Positions 43,654 to 54,544 of a stretch of DNA of 64,000 nucleotides are shown piece after piece. Made by a program: the position numbers and the translations under genes. The stretch's first letter is position 1; the number at the start of each line of letters is the position of its first letter. The stretch is from assembly GCA_025936825.1 (NCBI GenBank), contig JAICSO010000008.1:124001-188000 (forward strand), read 5' to 3'. This stretch comes from Terriglobales bacterium (lineage in GTDB: Bacteria > Acidobacteriota > Terriglobia > Terriglobales > Acidobacteriaceae). The notes below the pieces were generated by a model. It was given only the letters and a program-made list of their open reading frames with translations, was not told where the DNA came from and ran no database searches.

Positions 43654-43691
43654 ATTCAGAACTGAATCCAGAGTGACGCGAACGGGAACTT

Positions 43692-43760
43692 AAACCACGA
43701 AGGACACAAGGTACACGAAGGAGCTGAAAGCTTCGTGTACCTGTGTGTCGTTTGTGGTCT
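43692..43760. repeat. CACGAAGG-type inverted repeat
   Basis: ACCACGAAGGACACAAGGTA (43694 on) faces CTTCGTGTACCTGTGTGTCG (43731-43750). It may form a long hairpin between the YtxH gene and the convergent polyferredoxin gene. Related copies are at 51040-51070 and 55044-55109. Confidence 0.8.
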
Positions 43761-43789
43761 GACCCCACAACCCTGATCGGCAGTGCTAA

Positions 43790-44887
43790 TTATTTCAGCG
43801 CTTCATCTCCCGGCATGGGATGAGAAACCTCGTCTGCGGATGGCACCAATACCCGGTAGATGTGGTCGGGAACGAAGGTCTTCCAGTGATGGGATGCCTT
43901 TGCGTACCCCACAATCCCGCAGAACACAACGGCTACAGCAGCCGCCATCAACCAAGCGGGCAGCGGCTTCCGGCGGACCACGTTGGGCGCATGCATGGCC
44001 AGCGCACCTTGCGCGGGGCAGATAGCCACACATTCCATGCACCCGGTGCATTCGGCGGACTTGATGGTGATCAGCTTGTCTACAGGCAGATTCGCCGGGC
44101 ATGCTTTCGCGCACTTTCCACAGTCAATGCAGGCGGAAGGAGTGCGGCGAATGTGCAAAGGACTGAGCAGGGAAGCGAATCCCAAAAGCGCGCCATAAGG
44201 GCAAAGATATCGGCACCAGAAGTTCTTTACCAGGATGGAGCCGAGTACCAGGATTCCGATAACGATCAGGCCAGTGCGATCCAGGTGGCGGAAGAAGTTC
44301 AGCATCTTCACGTCGGCGATGAGCCCATAAGGGCTGTGCATAAACCCGCCCAGCGCACGCGCCGACATTGACGACACCGCGTAAACGAAGAATCCCAGCA
44401 GCAGGTACTTCAGCCCGCGCAGGGGGATGTCCACCCATTTGGTGATCACGAAATTGCGGCGGAAAATCTTGCGGCCCAAGGTGGCCAGCATCTCTGACAG
44501 AGTGCCGATTGGGCATAGCCAACTGCAGAATGCCTTGCGAAGCAGAAAAGCCATGCTCACAAATGTGATCAGCAGGAACATCGCCGCGGGATGGACGGGC
44601 GGCACATTGCCGGTCAGAAGCCAGTACTTGAAGTTCATCATGCCGGCGATGGGCAGCCAACCTTCAACTCCCGGTGGACGGCTGGTCATCAGGTGCGTAC
44701 CACCCTCAAATTGCCGTACCCAGAAATAGAAGAGCGTCCCTAAGTAAAGGTTCAGGGCAAGGAAAACGCCCTGGAATAAGTGCCTGAGTTGTTGGGAGTA
44801 GTCGCGGTCCTGGCGGCGCACCAGTTTCTTTTTCGGCATTGGCCGCGGAACTCGATTTATGAGAGGAGGTTCAACCATTGTTGCCAT
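43790..44887 (-). CDS. NapH/CcoG-like membrane polyferredoxin
   Basis: A 365-residue inner-membrane iron-sulfur protein with about five membrane spans. Two CxxxCP sites of the NapH/YccM type (AFCSWLCPIG and WCRYLCPYG) come before two 4Fe-4S clusters at about residues 257-298 (CIDCGKCAKACP, CTGCMECVAICP). Such proteins move electrons across the membrane from quinol. It lacks the usual neighbouring reductase, so the acceptor is unknown. Upstream is a perfect CRP/FNR-type palindrome (44922-44937), suggesting control by redox or a nucleotide. Confidence 0.88.
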   Translation of the reverse strand: MATMVEPPLINRVPRPMPKKKLVRRQDRDYSQQLRHLFQGVFLALNLYLGTLFYFWVRQFEGGTHLMTSRPPGVEGWLPIAGMMNFKYWLLTGNVPPVHPAAMFLLITFVSMAFLLRKAFCSWLCPIGTLSEMLATLGRKIFRRNFVITKWVDIPLRGLKYLLLGFFVYAVSSMSARALGGFMHSPYGLIADVKMLNFFRHLDRTGLIVIGILVLGSILVKNFWCRYLCPYGALLGFASLLSPLHIRRTPSACIDCGKCAKACPANLPVDKLITIKSAECTGCMECVAICPAQGALAMHAPNVVRRKPLPAWLMAAAVAVVFCGIVGYAKASHHWKTFVPDHIYRVLVPSADEVSHPMPGDEALK

Positions 44888-44921
44888 GGTTCGACGCTAA
44901 CAGCGGCCCGGAGGACATGGA

Positions 44922-44937
44922 TGTGATTTAAGTCACA
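44922..44937. promoter_or_regulatory. CRP/FNR-family operator
   Basis: TGTGA-TTTAAG-TCACA is a perfect CRP-type palindrome (TGTGA-N6-TCACA) that lies 35 bp upstream of the polyferredoxin start. Which regulator binds it is unknown: no crp/fnr gene is in the window. Confidence 0.6.
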
Positions 44938-45256
44938 GGCGCGTGTTTGAGACCGGTTCGGGGAATCTGTAGGCGTTTCAGGGCGACGTTGGCCACACCG
45001 GAATCGGGGCCGAGATTTGGAGAGAAACTCGGTCGTCCCCCCGGGACTCGAAGCATTTGTTCTCCTTTACCCAGGACTGCCAGCTCGGTCGCCCCTGCGG
45101 GGCTGGAATTGAGGTCTCATCCCACCTGCCCTTAGTCGGAGTCGAGTTTCGTAACAGCCTCTTACGCCTCGTCGGCCTGTAGTCTTTCGAGGCTGATGGG
45201 GCTGAATTTCATTGCCACCGCGACCGATTTCTCCGCAACCTCTACCTTGTCGGATA
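44938..45256. other. Intergenic region between polyferredoxin and TauE-like gene
   Basis: About 320 bp. A CGCCCCTGCGGGGC hairpin lies near 45091-45104, resembling the module at 35634. No gene or clear promoter is visible. Confidence 0.5.
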
Positions 45257-46075
45257 ATGGCTCAGCTTTCCCGGGAAACATCTTTGCACTCACCCGAATT
45301 CAACTTGTTGAATGCAGTTCTGCTGTTCGCCGCGGCACTGCTTGCCGGCGCCTTGAATGCAGTGGCCGGGGGCGGGAGTTTCATTGCATTTCCGGCGTTG
45401 CTTTTCACTGGGGTACCTCCTATCCCCGCGAATGCCACAAATACGGTTGCGCTGTGGACCGGGCTAGTCTGCAGTGGCGGCGCATTCCGCCGGCATATCA
45501 ATGTGCCCTGGCTGGTTTTGAGCGTTCTGACCGCAGCCAGCATCGGCGGCGGGATTCTCGGCGCCCTGCTCCTGCTGCACACCCCGGCTCACACCTTTAT
45601 GCGCGTGCTGCCCTGGTTGATGCTGGCGGCGACTCTGCTTTTTATCTTCGGACGGTACGTGGTTCGTCCACGAGAAACTCAGGTCGTCCATGACACTGGA
45701 ATGACAGCCCTGTTGCTGGCGACAGGATTCCAATTTCTGGTCGCGATCTACGGCGGATATTTTGGCGGCGGGATGGGGATCGTCATCCTCGCTATGCTCA
45801 CCGCCTTCGGCATGGTCGATATCCATCAGATGAATGCGCTCAAAATCGTGCTGAGTACCGCCACGAATGGGGTTGCGGTGGCGATCTTTGTCGCGTCGCA
45901 CGCCGTGTACTGGCGGCAAGCGCTGGTGATGATCGTTGGCGCGGCGCTCGGCGGCTTCTTTGGCGCTCATTACTCGCTGCGCCTTCCGCAAAAGGTGGTG
46001 CGTTGGTTTGTGATCGGCGTCGGATCAAGTGTGACTGTCTATTTCTTTGCGCGCTCCTACTGGCTCGGCGGGTAA
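45257..46075 (+). CDS. TauE/SafE family membrane permease
   Basis: A 272-residue integral membrane protein with about eight helices of the TSUP (TauE/SafE) family, which moves sulfur-containing anions or other organic anions. Family features: GALNAVAGGGSFIAFPALLF in the first repeat, VAIYGGYFGGGMGIVILAML in the second, each with the paired glycine motif. Substrate cannot be told; no sulfur genes are near. ATG 45257 is used; 15 extra upstream residues are possible. Confidence 0.9.
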   Translation: MAQLSRETSLHSPEFNLLNAVLLFAAALLAGALNAVAGGGSFIAFPALLFTGVPPIPANATNTVALWTGLVCSGGAFRRHINVPWLVLSVLTAASIGGGILGALLLLHTPAHTFMRVLPWLMLAATLLFIFGRYVVRPRETQVVHDTGMTALLLATGFQFLVAIYGGYFGGGMGIVILAMLTAFGMVDIHQMNALKIVLSTATNGVAVAIFVASHAVYWRQALVMIVGAALGGFFGAHYSLRLPQKVVRWFVIGVGSSVTVYFFARSYWLGG

Positions 46076-46377
46076 CCGGAGTCTCCCGACAAGGGTCACC
46101 GCAGTAATGTTTTTGAGCGCCTCCCTCGCAGTTCCAATCCATTGTAAGTGACTGAATCCACAGTAGATCAGCAGTAGGCTCGGGTCCCCGCGCCGGGAAT
46201 CGCCACAAGGCAAATTTGAAAAATACCCAAAAGTGGAAGATTCCCGTTACCTGAGTACCGTTTTCCCTTTTCGGGTTCCTCGGAATAATCGCCACAGGTC
46301 ATGAACTTCCGAATCACTGACTGAGCCTTCGCTGAGATTGGGGCCAGCAAAACGGAAGCACCTATCGAGGGGGATCG
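46076..46377. other. Leader of the fibre-like gene cluster
   Basis: About 300 bp with no ORF of its own. GAGGGGG precedes the first subunit start. I looked for a c-di-GMP riboswitch and did not find its conserved core. Confidence 0.5.
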
Positions 46378-46962
46378 ATGAGAACAGGAACTTTCGTGCG
46401 AGTCGCCGTGGTTGCCATGGCGATGCTCTTCGCAGTATCGATGGCATCGGCGCAGTTGAACTCCGGCGCGCAGACGATTGCCTTGAATGCCAACCTGGCA
46501 GAATCGCTCACGCTGAGCCTTTCGGCTAACTCCGTCAACTTCACTTTGAGCGCGGGCAGCGCTACCAACGCGGGCAGCGCGAACATTACAGCTACGACCA
46601 AGTGGGTCCTGAAGCCGGGACGTACTGCGGTTGGCGTTTACGCCTATTTCGCCAGCGCTAGCGCGGCCCTGACGGGTACGGCCAGTGGCTCGACCATTCC
46701 TTCTTCCGCTTTCAGCATCACTGACACTGGCGCGGGCAGCGGCGGCGCGGGTACCTCCGGCGCACTGAGCAACACCGTGGCCTTCGGCGTGGCCAACTCT
46801 GGCTTGCAGATGGCCAACGTTTCCATCACGGGCGCGAACAAGAACGCCAGCCGTACCGATCAGATGGCGTTCAACATCGACCTGAGTGGCGGTACCTTGC
46901 CGCAACTTCCGGCTGACACCTACACCGGGACGCTGAACATTCAGGCCCAGGCGACTCCGTAA
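46378..46962 (+). CDS. Secreted fibre-subunit-like protein 1
   Basis: A 194-residue exported protein: signal peptide (VAVVAMAMLFAVSMASA), then a Ser/Ala/Thr-rich beta protein without any cysteine. The mature N-terminus (LNSGAQTIALNANLAESLTL) has the alternating pattern of a donor strand, and the C-terminus ends PADTYTGTLNIQAQATP, much like fimbrial subunits. It shares the whole layout with the next gene's product. Position upstream of a PapD-like chaperone suggests a surface fibre subunit. Alternatively it may be another secreted beta-sandwich. Confidence 0.75.
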   Translation: MRTGTFVRVAVVAMAMLFAVSMASAQLNSGAQTIALNANLAESLTLSLSANSVNFTLSAGSATNAGSANITATTKWVLKPGRTAVGVYAYFASASAALTGTASGSTIPSSAFSITDTGAGSGGAGTSGALSNTVAFGVANSGLQMANVSITGANKNASRTDQMAFNIDLSGGTLPQLPADTYTGTLNIQAQATP

Positions 46963-47044
46963 TTTCATCGCGATGATTGGCAGCTGAGGGTGGGTGCTGG
47001 GGCTCCCACCCTTGAGCTGTTCGGGGATGAATCGGAAACGAGCG

Positions 47045-47608
47045 ATGAAACTAAGACCACAATTCGGAGCAAGGCTAGCCACGATGGCGCTCGCCGTCCT
47101 TGTGCTGGCCGCCGGCGCACACGCGCAGGTGGTGAACTCCGGCGCCAGCACCATCAGCCTGAACGCGGTGCTGAACGACTCGATAACGGTTTCGCTTTCG
47201 TCCCATGCAGTCAACTTTACTTTGACCCAAGGCAGCGGCAGCAACCCCGGCAGCACGTCAATCACAGCGACGACAACATGGTTGCTGCGTCCGAATGTCG
47301 GCAGCCTGAAGCTGTACGCGTTCTTCGCAAGCTCAACGTCAGCCTTAACGGATGGCGCCGGTAACAACATTCCGTCAGCAGATTTTCAGATTTCCGACAA
47401 CGGCGGCGCATTCAATGCGCTGACTAACACGGTACCGTTTGGCGGTGCCAATGCCGGACTGCAGCTTTCTTCGACGCCGATCCTGGGCAACAACAAATCC
47501 GGAAGCCGAACCGACAACATGAATTTCAACATCAACCTGGTTCCGCTGCCGAACTTGCCGGCGGGCACTTACACGGGGACGTTAACGATCCAGGCGCAAG
47601 CGATCTGA
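47045..47608 (+). CDS. Secreted fibre-subunit-like protein 2 (paralogue)
   Basis: A 187-residue paralogue of the preceding protein. Matching segments: VNSGASTISLNAVLNDSITV, SSHAVNFTLTQGSGSNPGS, SITATTTWLLRPN, NTVPFGGANAGLQLSS, and PAGTYTGTLTIQAQAI at the end. Signal peptide at residues 10-27. It also lacks cysteine. ATG 47045 is preferred, with GGA eight bases before; ATG 47027 is possible. It lies 20 bp before the chaperone gene, so one transcript is likely. Confidence 0.75.
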   Translation: MKLRPQFGARLATMALAVLVLAAGAHAQVVNSGASTISLNAVLNDSITVSLSSHAVNFTLTQGSGSNPGSTSITATTTWLLRPNVGSLKLYAFFASSTSALTDGAGNNIPSADFQISDNGGAFNALTNTVPFGGANAGLQLSSTPILGNNKSGSRTDNMNFNINLVPLPNLPAGTYTGTLTIQAQAI

Positions 47609-47627
47609 TTCAGCAGGTGGGTGAAGT

Positions 47628-48434
47628 ATGAAAACGGGATTTCTCAGGGCGGCGTGCCGGCCTCTGGCCAGCGCGCTACTTGTATTGGTGCTGGGTGTAG
47701 CTGCGTCCGCCCAAACGGTGCGGCCGGTGATCAATGAACTGGTCGGCAACCCAGTGAAAGGGCGGGTCGAATATGTGAACGACAGCCTGACGCCGCTGAA
47801 CGTGGTGCTCGAGGCTAAAAGTTTCACGGTCGCGGAGTCGGGAGAGATCAGCTATCGGCCGCTGGACCCAGGTGTTCACGTGAAGTTCTCGGCAACCAGC
47901 TTCCGCATTCAGCCGCAGCAAACGTATTACGTTTTTTATGAGGCGACGTCGCCTCAAGTTCCGGCGTGGTTCGTGATTTACGCCAACTTCACCGGATTTG
48001 CGTTTCGTACGGCGCAGGGAATGAATGTGCGCTTGCAGTTGCCGCACACGGTCTACCTGCTGCCCAAGCAGTCGGTGGACAAGTCGGAACTGCATGTCAT
48101 TCGCGCCGATCTGGACGCAACCCAGAACAAGGTGACGATCGAAGTCGAGAACACTGGCGCGAACTTCGGGCGGATCCTGCAGACCCACTTGCTGTACTCG
48201 AAAAAGAAGCAGGAGGCGCCGGGCTTTCCGGTTTTTCCGCATAGCAAGCGGATTCTGGAAGTTCCGCTGGAGCAAAAGGCCGAAGGCGAGAACGTTCCAG
48301 TAGAGGTCTCTTTGGAGTTGGAGAAGTTCAAGCTGGAGCAGAAACTCGAGCGCCACAACTCCACGGAGGCGGTCTCGGCCGCGGCAACGTCCACGGTGGT
48401 TCCCGCGGGCTCACGAGGGGGCGACAAGCCTTAG
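47628..48434 (+). CDS. PapD-like periplasmic chaperone
   Basis: A 268-residue exported protein with signal peptide (LASALLVLVLGVAASA). It has the Ig-like fold of pilus chaperones: VKGRVEYVNDSLTPLNVVLE, FRIQPQQTYYVFYEATSPQV, PAWFVIYANFTGFAFRTAQG, then a second domain with ADLDATQNKVTIEVENTGAN. PapD chaperones give a strand to complete subunits before their assembly. A charged C-terminal extension (EKFKLEQKLERHNSTEA) is unusual. It sits two bases before the barrel gene. Confidence 0.78.
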   Translation: MKTGFLRAACRPLASALLVLVLGVAASAQTVRPVINELVGNPVKGRVEYVNDSLTPLNVVLEAKSFTVAESGEISYRPLDPGVHVKFSATSFRIQPQQTYYVFYEATSPQVPAWFVIYANFTGFAFRTAQGMNVRLQLPHTVYLLPKQSVDKSELHVIRADLDATQNKVTIEVENTGANFGRILQTHLLYSKKKQEAPGFPVFPHSKRILEVPLEQKAEGENVPVEVSLELEKFKLEQKLERHNSTEAVSAAATSTVVPAGSRGGDKP

Positions 48435-48439
48435 ATGTG

Positions 48440-50083
48440 ATGAGCCGGCGGACCCAATGCGCGCTTCTGTTTATGGTCGCCTTGATCACAGCGGGCGCTA
48501 GTGCGCAGGTTTTCCGGGTCCAGGGCGGAACGTCGACTATGTTGGACGCCCAAGGCGGCTCGGTCGAGTTCAAAGCTCCCAATTATGACGGCTCGTTCGG
48601 TCTTGGCTACTACAACGGCCAGGTAATGTTTGGCGGCGAGACCCGCTACAAATACCACGATTACACCGTACTCGCCGGGGATGACTCGGTCCGGTTTGAC
48701 CTTCCTACCGATGTTTTTGACCACAGTCATTACTTCTCCGCTCGCGGCGCGGGCATTACCACTTCCGACCATGACCGCAGCATGTATGCCTTCGCAGGTA
48801 CAACTTCCACCTGGCTTGGTACAGGATTTTTCAACGCTGCGACGAGTGACAGTCCAGTAGCAATTCTCTTCTATCAGCGTAAGCTGAGCGACAACGTGCG
48901 GTTCTTCTCGCGCAACATCCTGTCGAACCGGCAGACGCTCTTGCAGGGGCTGGAGTGGAGTCCGGAGAAGTGGGCGCATGCATCGGTCACTAGCGGCGTG
49001 GGTTCGAACCAAAAATACGGTGCGGCGGCGTTTGACGCTGAGACCGACAAGCTCGCCTTCAAGACCAGTTACGTCGTAACCGGAGATATGTTTCGCCGCG
49101 TGACCGTCATCAGCCCGATGAGTTCCGAGGTGAACAAAGGCAACGTGCAGATGCTGTATAAGCCGGACGAGCACATCAGCATCACCACCGGACATGAAAA
49201 CGTCCTGGAACCGGTCACGGTGGGCGCGCCCATGCAGGCGGCTTCAATCGAACAGATCTCGACCGACGTGCACATACAGCGCTTCTACTTCGGCACGGGC
49301 CTGTTTACGTCGCGGGCCTCGATCGGCAACTCGCGCGGGAAAAATCTTTACGTGGGCCGCAGGATTGGACGCCGCTTCGACGTGAGCACGAATTACTTCA
49401 ATAGCCATTCGGCGAACGGGTTCACTACAACCATTCTTTCGGGAGGGGTGCGCGAGAACTTCTCGTCGCGATTCAGCCTGCTGCAACTTATCTCGCGGAC
49501 GGCTGGCCAGACGACATACGCATTCGGCGGAGACTACATCAGCAATCGTCTCATGCTGAGCGTCAACTATCAGAATGTTTACTTGCCATTCCGTCCTAAT
49601 AATCCCTTTGAGCAGGCGCTAGCGTTGAATGCGTCATTTCGCGTGAGCGGACCACTGCAAATCACAGCAGCTTCAAACGTCGCACCTGACGGGCACTTGC
49701 GTTACTCGATTGGGGCGAGCACGTTCTTGTACAGGACGCGTGGCTTGGTAATGAAGGCCAACTCGCCAGACTCGTTTTCGATCTCGAAGTATGTGATCCA
49801 AGGATTGGTGCTTGATGATCAAGGCGCGCCGGTTGAGGGTGCAGCGCTGCACATCGGCAAGCAGGTCGCGTACACGGACAGCTCTGGTCATTTCATGCTG
49901 CGCTTCTCCAAGCGCGGATCGTTCCCGTTGAGCCTGGCGCCGGAGGAGTTCATGACCAACGGCGTGTACCAGGTAGTCTCAGCGCCGACTCAGGTGAATG
50001 CGGAATCAGAAGACAACGCTACGGATGTGCAGGTTGTGGTTCGCAGAGTCCCGCCACCGCAAGCAAAGCTGTACAACCAGTAG
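48440..50083 (+). CDS. Outer-membrane barrel with C-terminal Ig-like domain, possible reduced usher
   Basis: A 547-residue exported protein, almost all short amphipathic strands (FGLGYYNGQVMFGGETRYKY, YVGRRIGRRFDVSTNYFNS, LMLSVNYQNVYLPFRPNNPF), as in an outer-membrane barrel. The last ~80 residues form a carboxypeptidase-regulatory or usher-C-like Ig domain (GLVLDDQGAPVEGAALHIGK, AYTDSSGHFMLRFSKRGSFP). Full ushers (FimD) are about 800 residues with a plug and N-domain, which I cannot see here. Because it is adjacent to the chaperone (two-base gap) it may do the usher's job. Confidence 0.72.
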   Translation: MSRRTQCALLFMVALITAGASAQVFRVQGGTSTMLDAQGGSVEFKAPNYDGSFGLGYYNGQVMFGGETRYKYHDYTVLAGDDSVRFDLPTDVFDHSHYFSARGAGITTSDHDRSMYAFAGTTSTWLGTGFFNAATSDSPVAILFYQRKLSDNVRFFSRNILSNRQTLLQGLEWSPEKWAHASVTSGVGSNQKYGAAAFDAETDKLAFKTSYVVTGDMFRRVTVISPMSSEVNKGNVQMLYKPDEHISITTGHENVLEPVTVGAPMQAASIEQISTDVHIQRFYFGTGLFTSRASIGNSRGKNLYVGRRIGRRFDVSTNYFNSHSANGFTTTILSGGVRENFSSRFSLLQLISRTAGQTTYAFGGDYISNRLMLSVNYQNVYLPFRPNNPFEQALALNASFRVSGPLQITAASNVAPDGHLRYSIGASTFLYRTRGLVMKANSPDSFSISKYVIQGLVLDDQGAPVEGAALHIGKQVAYTDSSGHFMLRFSKRGSFPLSLAPEEFMTNGVYQVVSAPTQVNAESEDNATDVQVVVRRVPPPQAKLYNQ

Positions 50084-50092
50084 CCGGGTTGT

Positions 50093-50944
50093 TTATCCGG
50101 ACACTTTGTTGCTGCGCAGGGAGTCCACCATCTCTTTGGCTTCTTCTAAGCTGCAACCGTATAGTTTCCGCGCGGTATAGATGGCGTTGACGGTCTGGCC
50201 GCGGGCGGCGAGTTCTCGAAGTTGTTCCTGCTGAGCATCGCGACTGAGAGATTGCAGGTGCGCGAAATCGTGGGTGAGAGACACGGTATCGGAGATGACC
50301 GTGTAGGGGCGCAGCGCTTCCAAGAAAGCCTTCGCGCGAGGGATCACGTTCCAGCGAATGCGCAGGAACGGGGGCGCAGTCATGGTGACGGGATAATCCT
50401 GGTACAGAGTCGAGCTACTGCCGCCGTACCAGCGCTTGACCACGGGAGCGCTTTCGCCGCTTTCGGCATTTAATGCGCTCACCAGAGCAGAGGTGTTACC
50501 CGGAATTTCGAGTTCGACGTAACGGAGAAACTGGGTATTGGTCTGTCCCGGCTTCGCGGGGTCAGGCACCTCAACGCGTTCTTTCAGCAGGTGCGCCGAG
50601 GCGATTTCCCCAAACGAGAGGAACACGACCGAGGGATCGTCGGGCGGCAGTTCGTAATTCAGATACGAACGGTATTGGATGAACACTCCGGTGTCGTTCA
50701 TCCGCACCAGCCAATTAGAGGGATGGAAGCGAGCGGTGACGTATCGCTTCGTCCCCAGCACGAATAGCAGCAGAAGTACGCCAAAGAAATATCCGATAAC
50801 GAATTTGGCGGTGTAAGCGTAGTAAAACGACGCAACCATCCCGGCAATTTCAACCAGCCAAAGAATGAGACCGAGTATTCGCGAGTGGCGGAAGACGCGG
50901 TCGCTGGGGCCGATCTCGACATCCTGAAGTCGCAACAGGCGCAT
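50093..50944 (-). CDS. Membrane protein of unknown function
   Basis: A 283-residue protein with two membrane helices near the N-terminus (ILGLILWLVEIAGMVASFYY and FVIGYFFGVLLLLFVLG). The rest is soluble, with a PH-like beta region (WLVRMNDTGVFIQYRSYLNY, FLRYVELEIPGNTSALVSAL) and a C-terminal three-helix part (ARKLYGCSLEEAKEMVDSLR) similar to ribosomal L7/L12 C-terminal helices. It ends nine bases from the convergent barrel gene. No function can be assigned. Confidence 0.7.
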   Translation of the reverse strand: MRLLRLQDVEIGPSDRVFRHSRILGLILWLVEIAGMVASFYYAYTAKFVIGYFFGVLLLLFVLGTKRYVTARFHPSNWLVRMNDTGVFIQYRSYLNYELPPDDPSVVFLSFGEIASAHLLKERVEVPDPAKPGQTNTQFLRYVELEIPGNTSALVSALNAESGESAPVVKRWYGGSSSTLYQDYPVTMTAPPFLRIRWNVIPRAKAFLEALRPYTVISDTVSLTHDFAHLQSLSRDAQQEQLRELAARGQTVNAIYTARKLYGCSLEEAKEMVDSLRSNKVSG

Positions 50945-51039
50945 AGGGCTCCGGTAAACGACAGCAGTTTACCCGGTTGAGGCTTTACCGCGGGAGTGCT
51001 TTTTCTTGCATGCGGGGTCTCTTAAGAACCACAACTTTC

Positions 51040-51070
51040 ACCACAAAGGACACGAAGGTACACGAAGGAC
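51040..51070. repeat. CACGAAGG-type repeat
   Basis: CACCACAAAGGACACGAAGG followed by TACACGAAGG, upstream of ligA. Confidence 0.7.
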
Positions 51071-51094
51071 AATTACAGAAGTAGGCGGGAATAA

Positions 51095-53191
<2,097 letters not shown>

Positions 53192-53454
53192 TTTCACCCC
53201 CAGTAACGACAAGATCGCTGAGGAGACAGCGTTCTATGCACTCTGCTTCAGTCTCGTCGGAATGGCCAACACCGAACGGCTGGGATGATGTCCGAACTCC
53301 CAACTGAACTGGAGCACCTGGGATAGGGAACGCCCTGAGTGGGACAGAAGACATACATAAGAACCCCAAGACCTTTGTCTCTACCCAGAAAACTGGCCGA
53401 ATTACGATCTAAGTGGGATAAACTGGTCATAGGCGCGCTCGAACCCTGCAGTCG
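53192..53454. other. Intergenic region before pepP
   Basis: About 260 bp with no gene and no recognised repeat. A GGATAAACTGG stretch near 53415 could hold a -10 box, but no -35 is convincing. Confidence 0.45.
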
Positions 53455-54510
53455 TTGCAGGAGGAGATCCCTAAGCACAAGCTGGATGCGATCCTTGTCG
53501 GCCATCTGCCGAACATCCGGTATTTGTGCGGGTTCAGCGGGAGCGCGGGTTTGCTGGTGGTAAACGATCACGAAGCGCAGTTTTTTACCGATGGTCGATA
53601 CACCGTGCAAGCGCGCGAAGAAGTCAAAGGCGCACGGATTCGGATCCAGAACGGGAAGTCGGCGTTTGCGGCCGCGCTCGATTGGCTTGCCGAGCGCAAG
53701 CGGATCAAGCGGCTGGGCATTGAAGCCGCGTACATCACCGTCGCTGACCGGGACGTGCTGACGAAGCGGGTTGGGCGGGGCGTCAGAATCGTGAACGCAC
53801 CGCCATTGATCGAACGGATGCGGATGGTGAAGTCGGAGGACGAGATTGGGAAGATACGCTCTGCGTGCGAATTGGGGAGTCATCTTTTCGATACTCTCGC
53901 TGAAGCTCTGAAGCCGGACCGAACTGAATCCCAAGTTGCTGGCCAGCTTGAACTTGCAGCGCGCGATGCCGGTGCCGATCAGATGGCATTCACGACCATC
54001 ATTGCCGGAGGAAAGCGTTCGGCACTGCCTCACGGCAGAGCGTCGGTTGCGCCCATTCCCGACGAGGGATTCGTGGTCTGCGACTTCGGTGTTATACTCT
54101 CCGGCTATTGTTCCGATATGACCCGCACGCTGCACGTGGGCCGTCCTTCGGCGGAGGCGCGCAGGGTTTATGAAGCTGTCCGAGAAGCGCAGCAGGCAGC
54201 GCTGGAGGCCGTCAGGCCCGGAAAGACTGTTGGCGAAGTAGACGCTGCTGCTCGCAAGTTGTTGCACAAACGAGGATTAGGCAAATACTTTACGCACTCG
54301 ACCGGACACGGCCTGGGGCTTGAGATCCATGAGGCTCCGCGCGTCGCGGCTGGTCAGACGGAAATTCTGCGGCCCGGAACGGTCATTACGATCGAACCGG
54401 GCGTTTATCTGCCGGGAAAGTTCGGAGTGCGCATCGAAGACACGGTTGTGGTGACCGAAACTGGCTGCGACATCCTGACCAAATGCCCGAAAGAATTGCT
54501 TTCGGTTTAA
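53455..54510 (+). CDS. Xaa-Pro aminopeptidase (M24B)
   Basis: A cytoplasmic metallopeptidase that removes the residue before proline. The 351-residue protein has an N-terminal creatinase domain (IRYLCGFSGSAGLLVVNDHE) and a pita-bread domain with all five metal ligands: Asp in VVCDFGVILSGY, Asp in CSDMTRT, His in STGHGLGLEIHEAP, Glu in ITIEPGVYLPG and Glu in GVRIEDTVVV. No ATG or GTG is well placed; TTG 53455 is used, so the N-terminus is uncertain. It precedes accB by 34 bp, an order common in Acidobacteria and Firmicutes (with efp absent here). Confidence 0.92.
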   Translation: MQEEIPKHKLDAILVGHLPNIRYLCGFSGSAGLLVVNDHEAQFFTDGRYTVQAREEVKGARIRIQNGKSAFAAALDWLAERKRIKRLGIEAAYITVADRDVLTKRVGRGVRIVNAPPLIERMRMVKSEDEIGKIRSACELGSHLFDTLAEALKPDRTESQVAGQLELAARDAGADQMAFTTIIAGGKRSALPHGRASVAPIPDEGFVVCDFGVILSGYCSDMTRTLHVGRPSAEARRVYEAVREAQQAALEAVRPGKTVGEVDAAARKLLHKRGLGKYFTHSTGHGLGLEIHEAPRVAAGQTEILRPGTVITIEPGVYLPGKFGVRIEDTVVVTETGCDILTKCPKELLSV

Positions 54511-54544
54511 GTGATGGCTGGATTCATAGACTCACTGGGAACCC

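Noticed and set aside
46076-46377. c-di-GMP riboswitch before the fibre-like cluster
   Set aside because: The conserved GEMM core could not be found in either orientation.
46168-47370. A 400-codon open frame on the minus strand across the two subunit genes
   Set aside because: It mirrors the strongly biased codons of the secreted subunits, which have signal peptides and are paralogous to each other.
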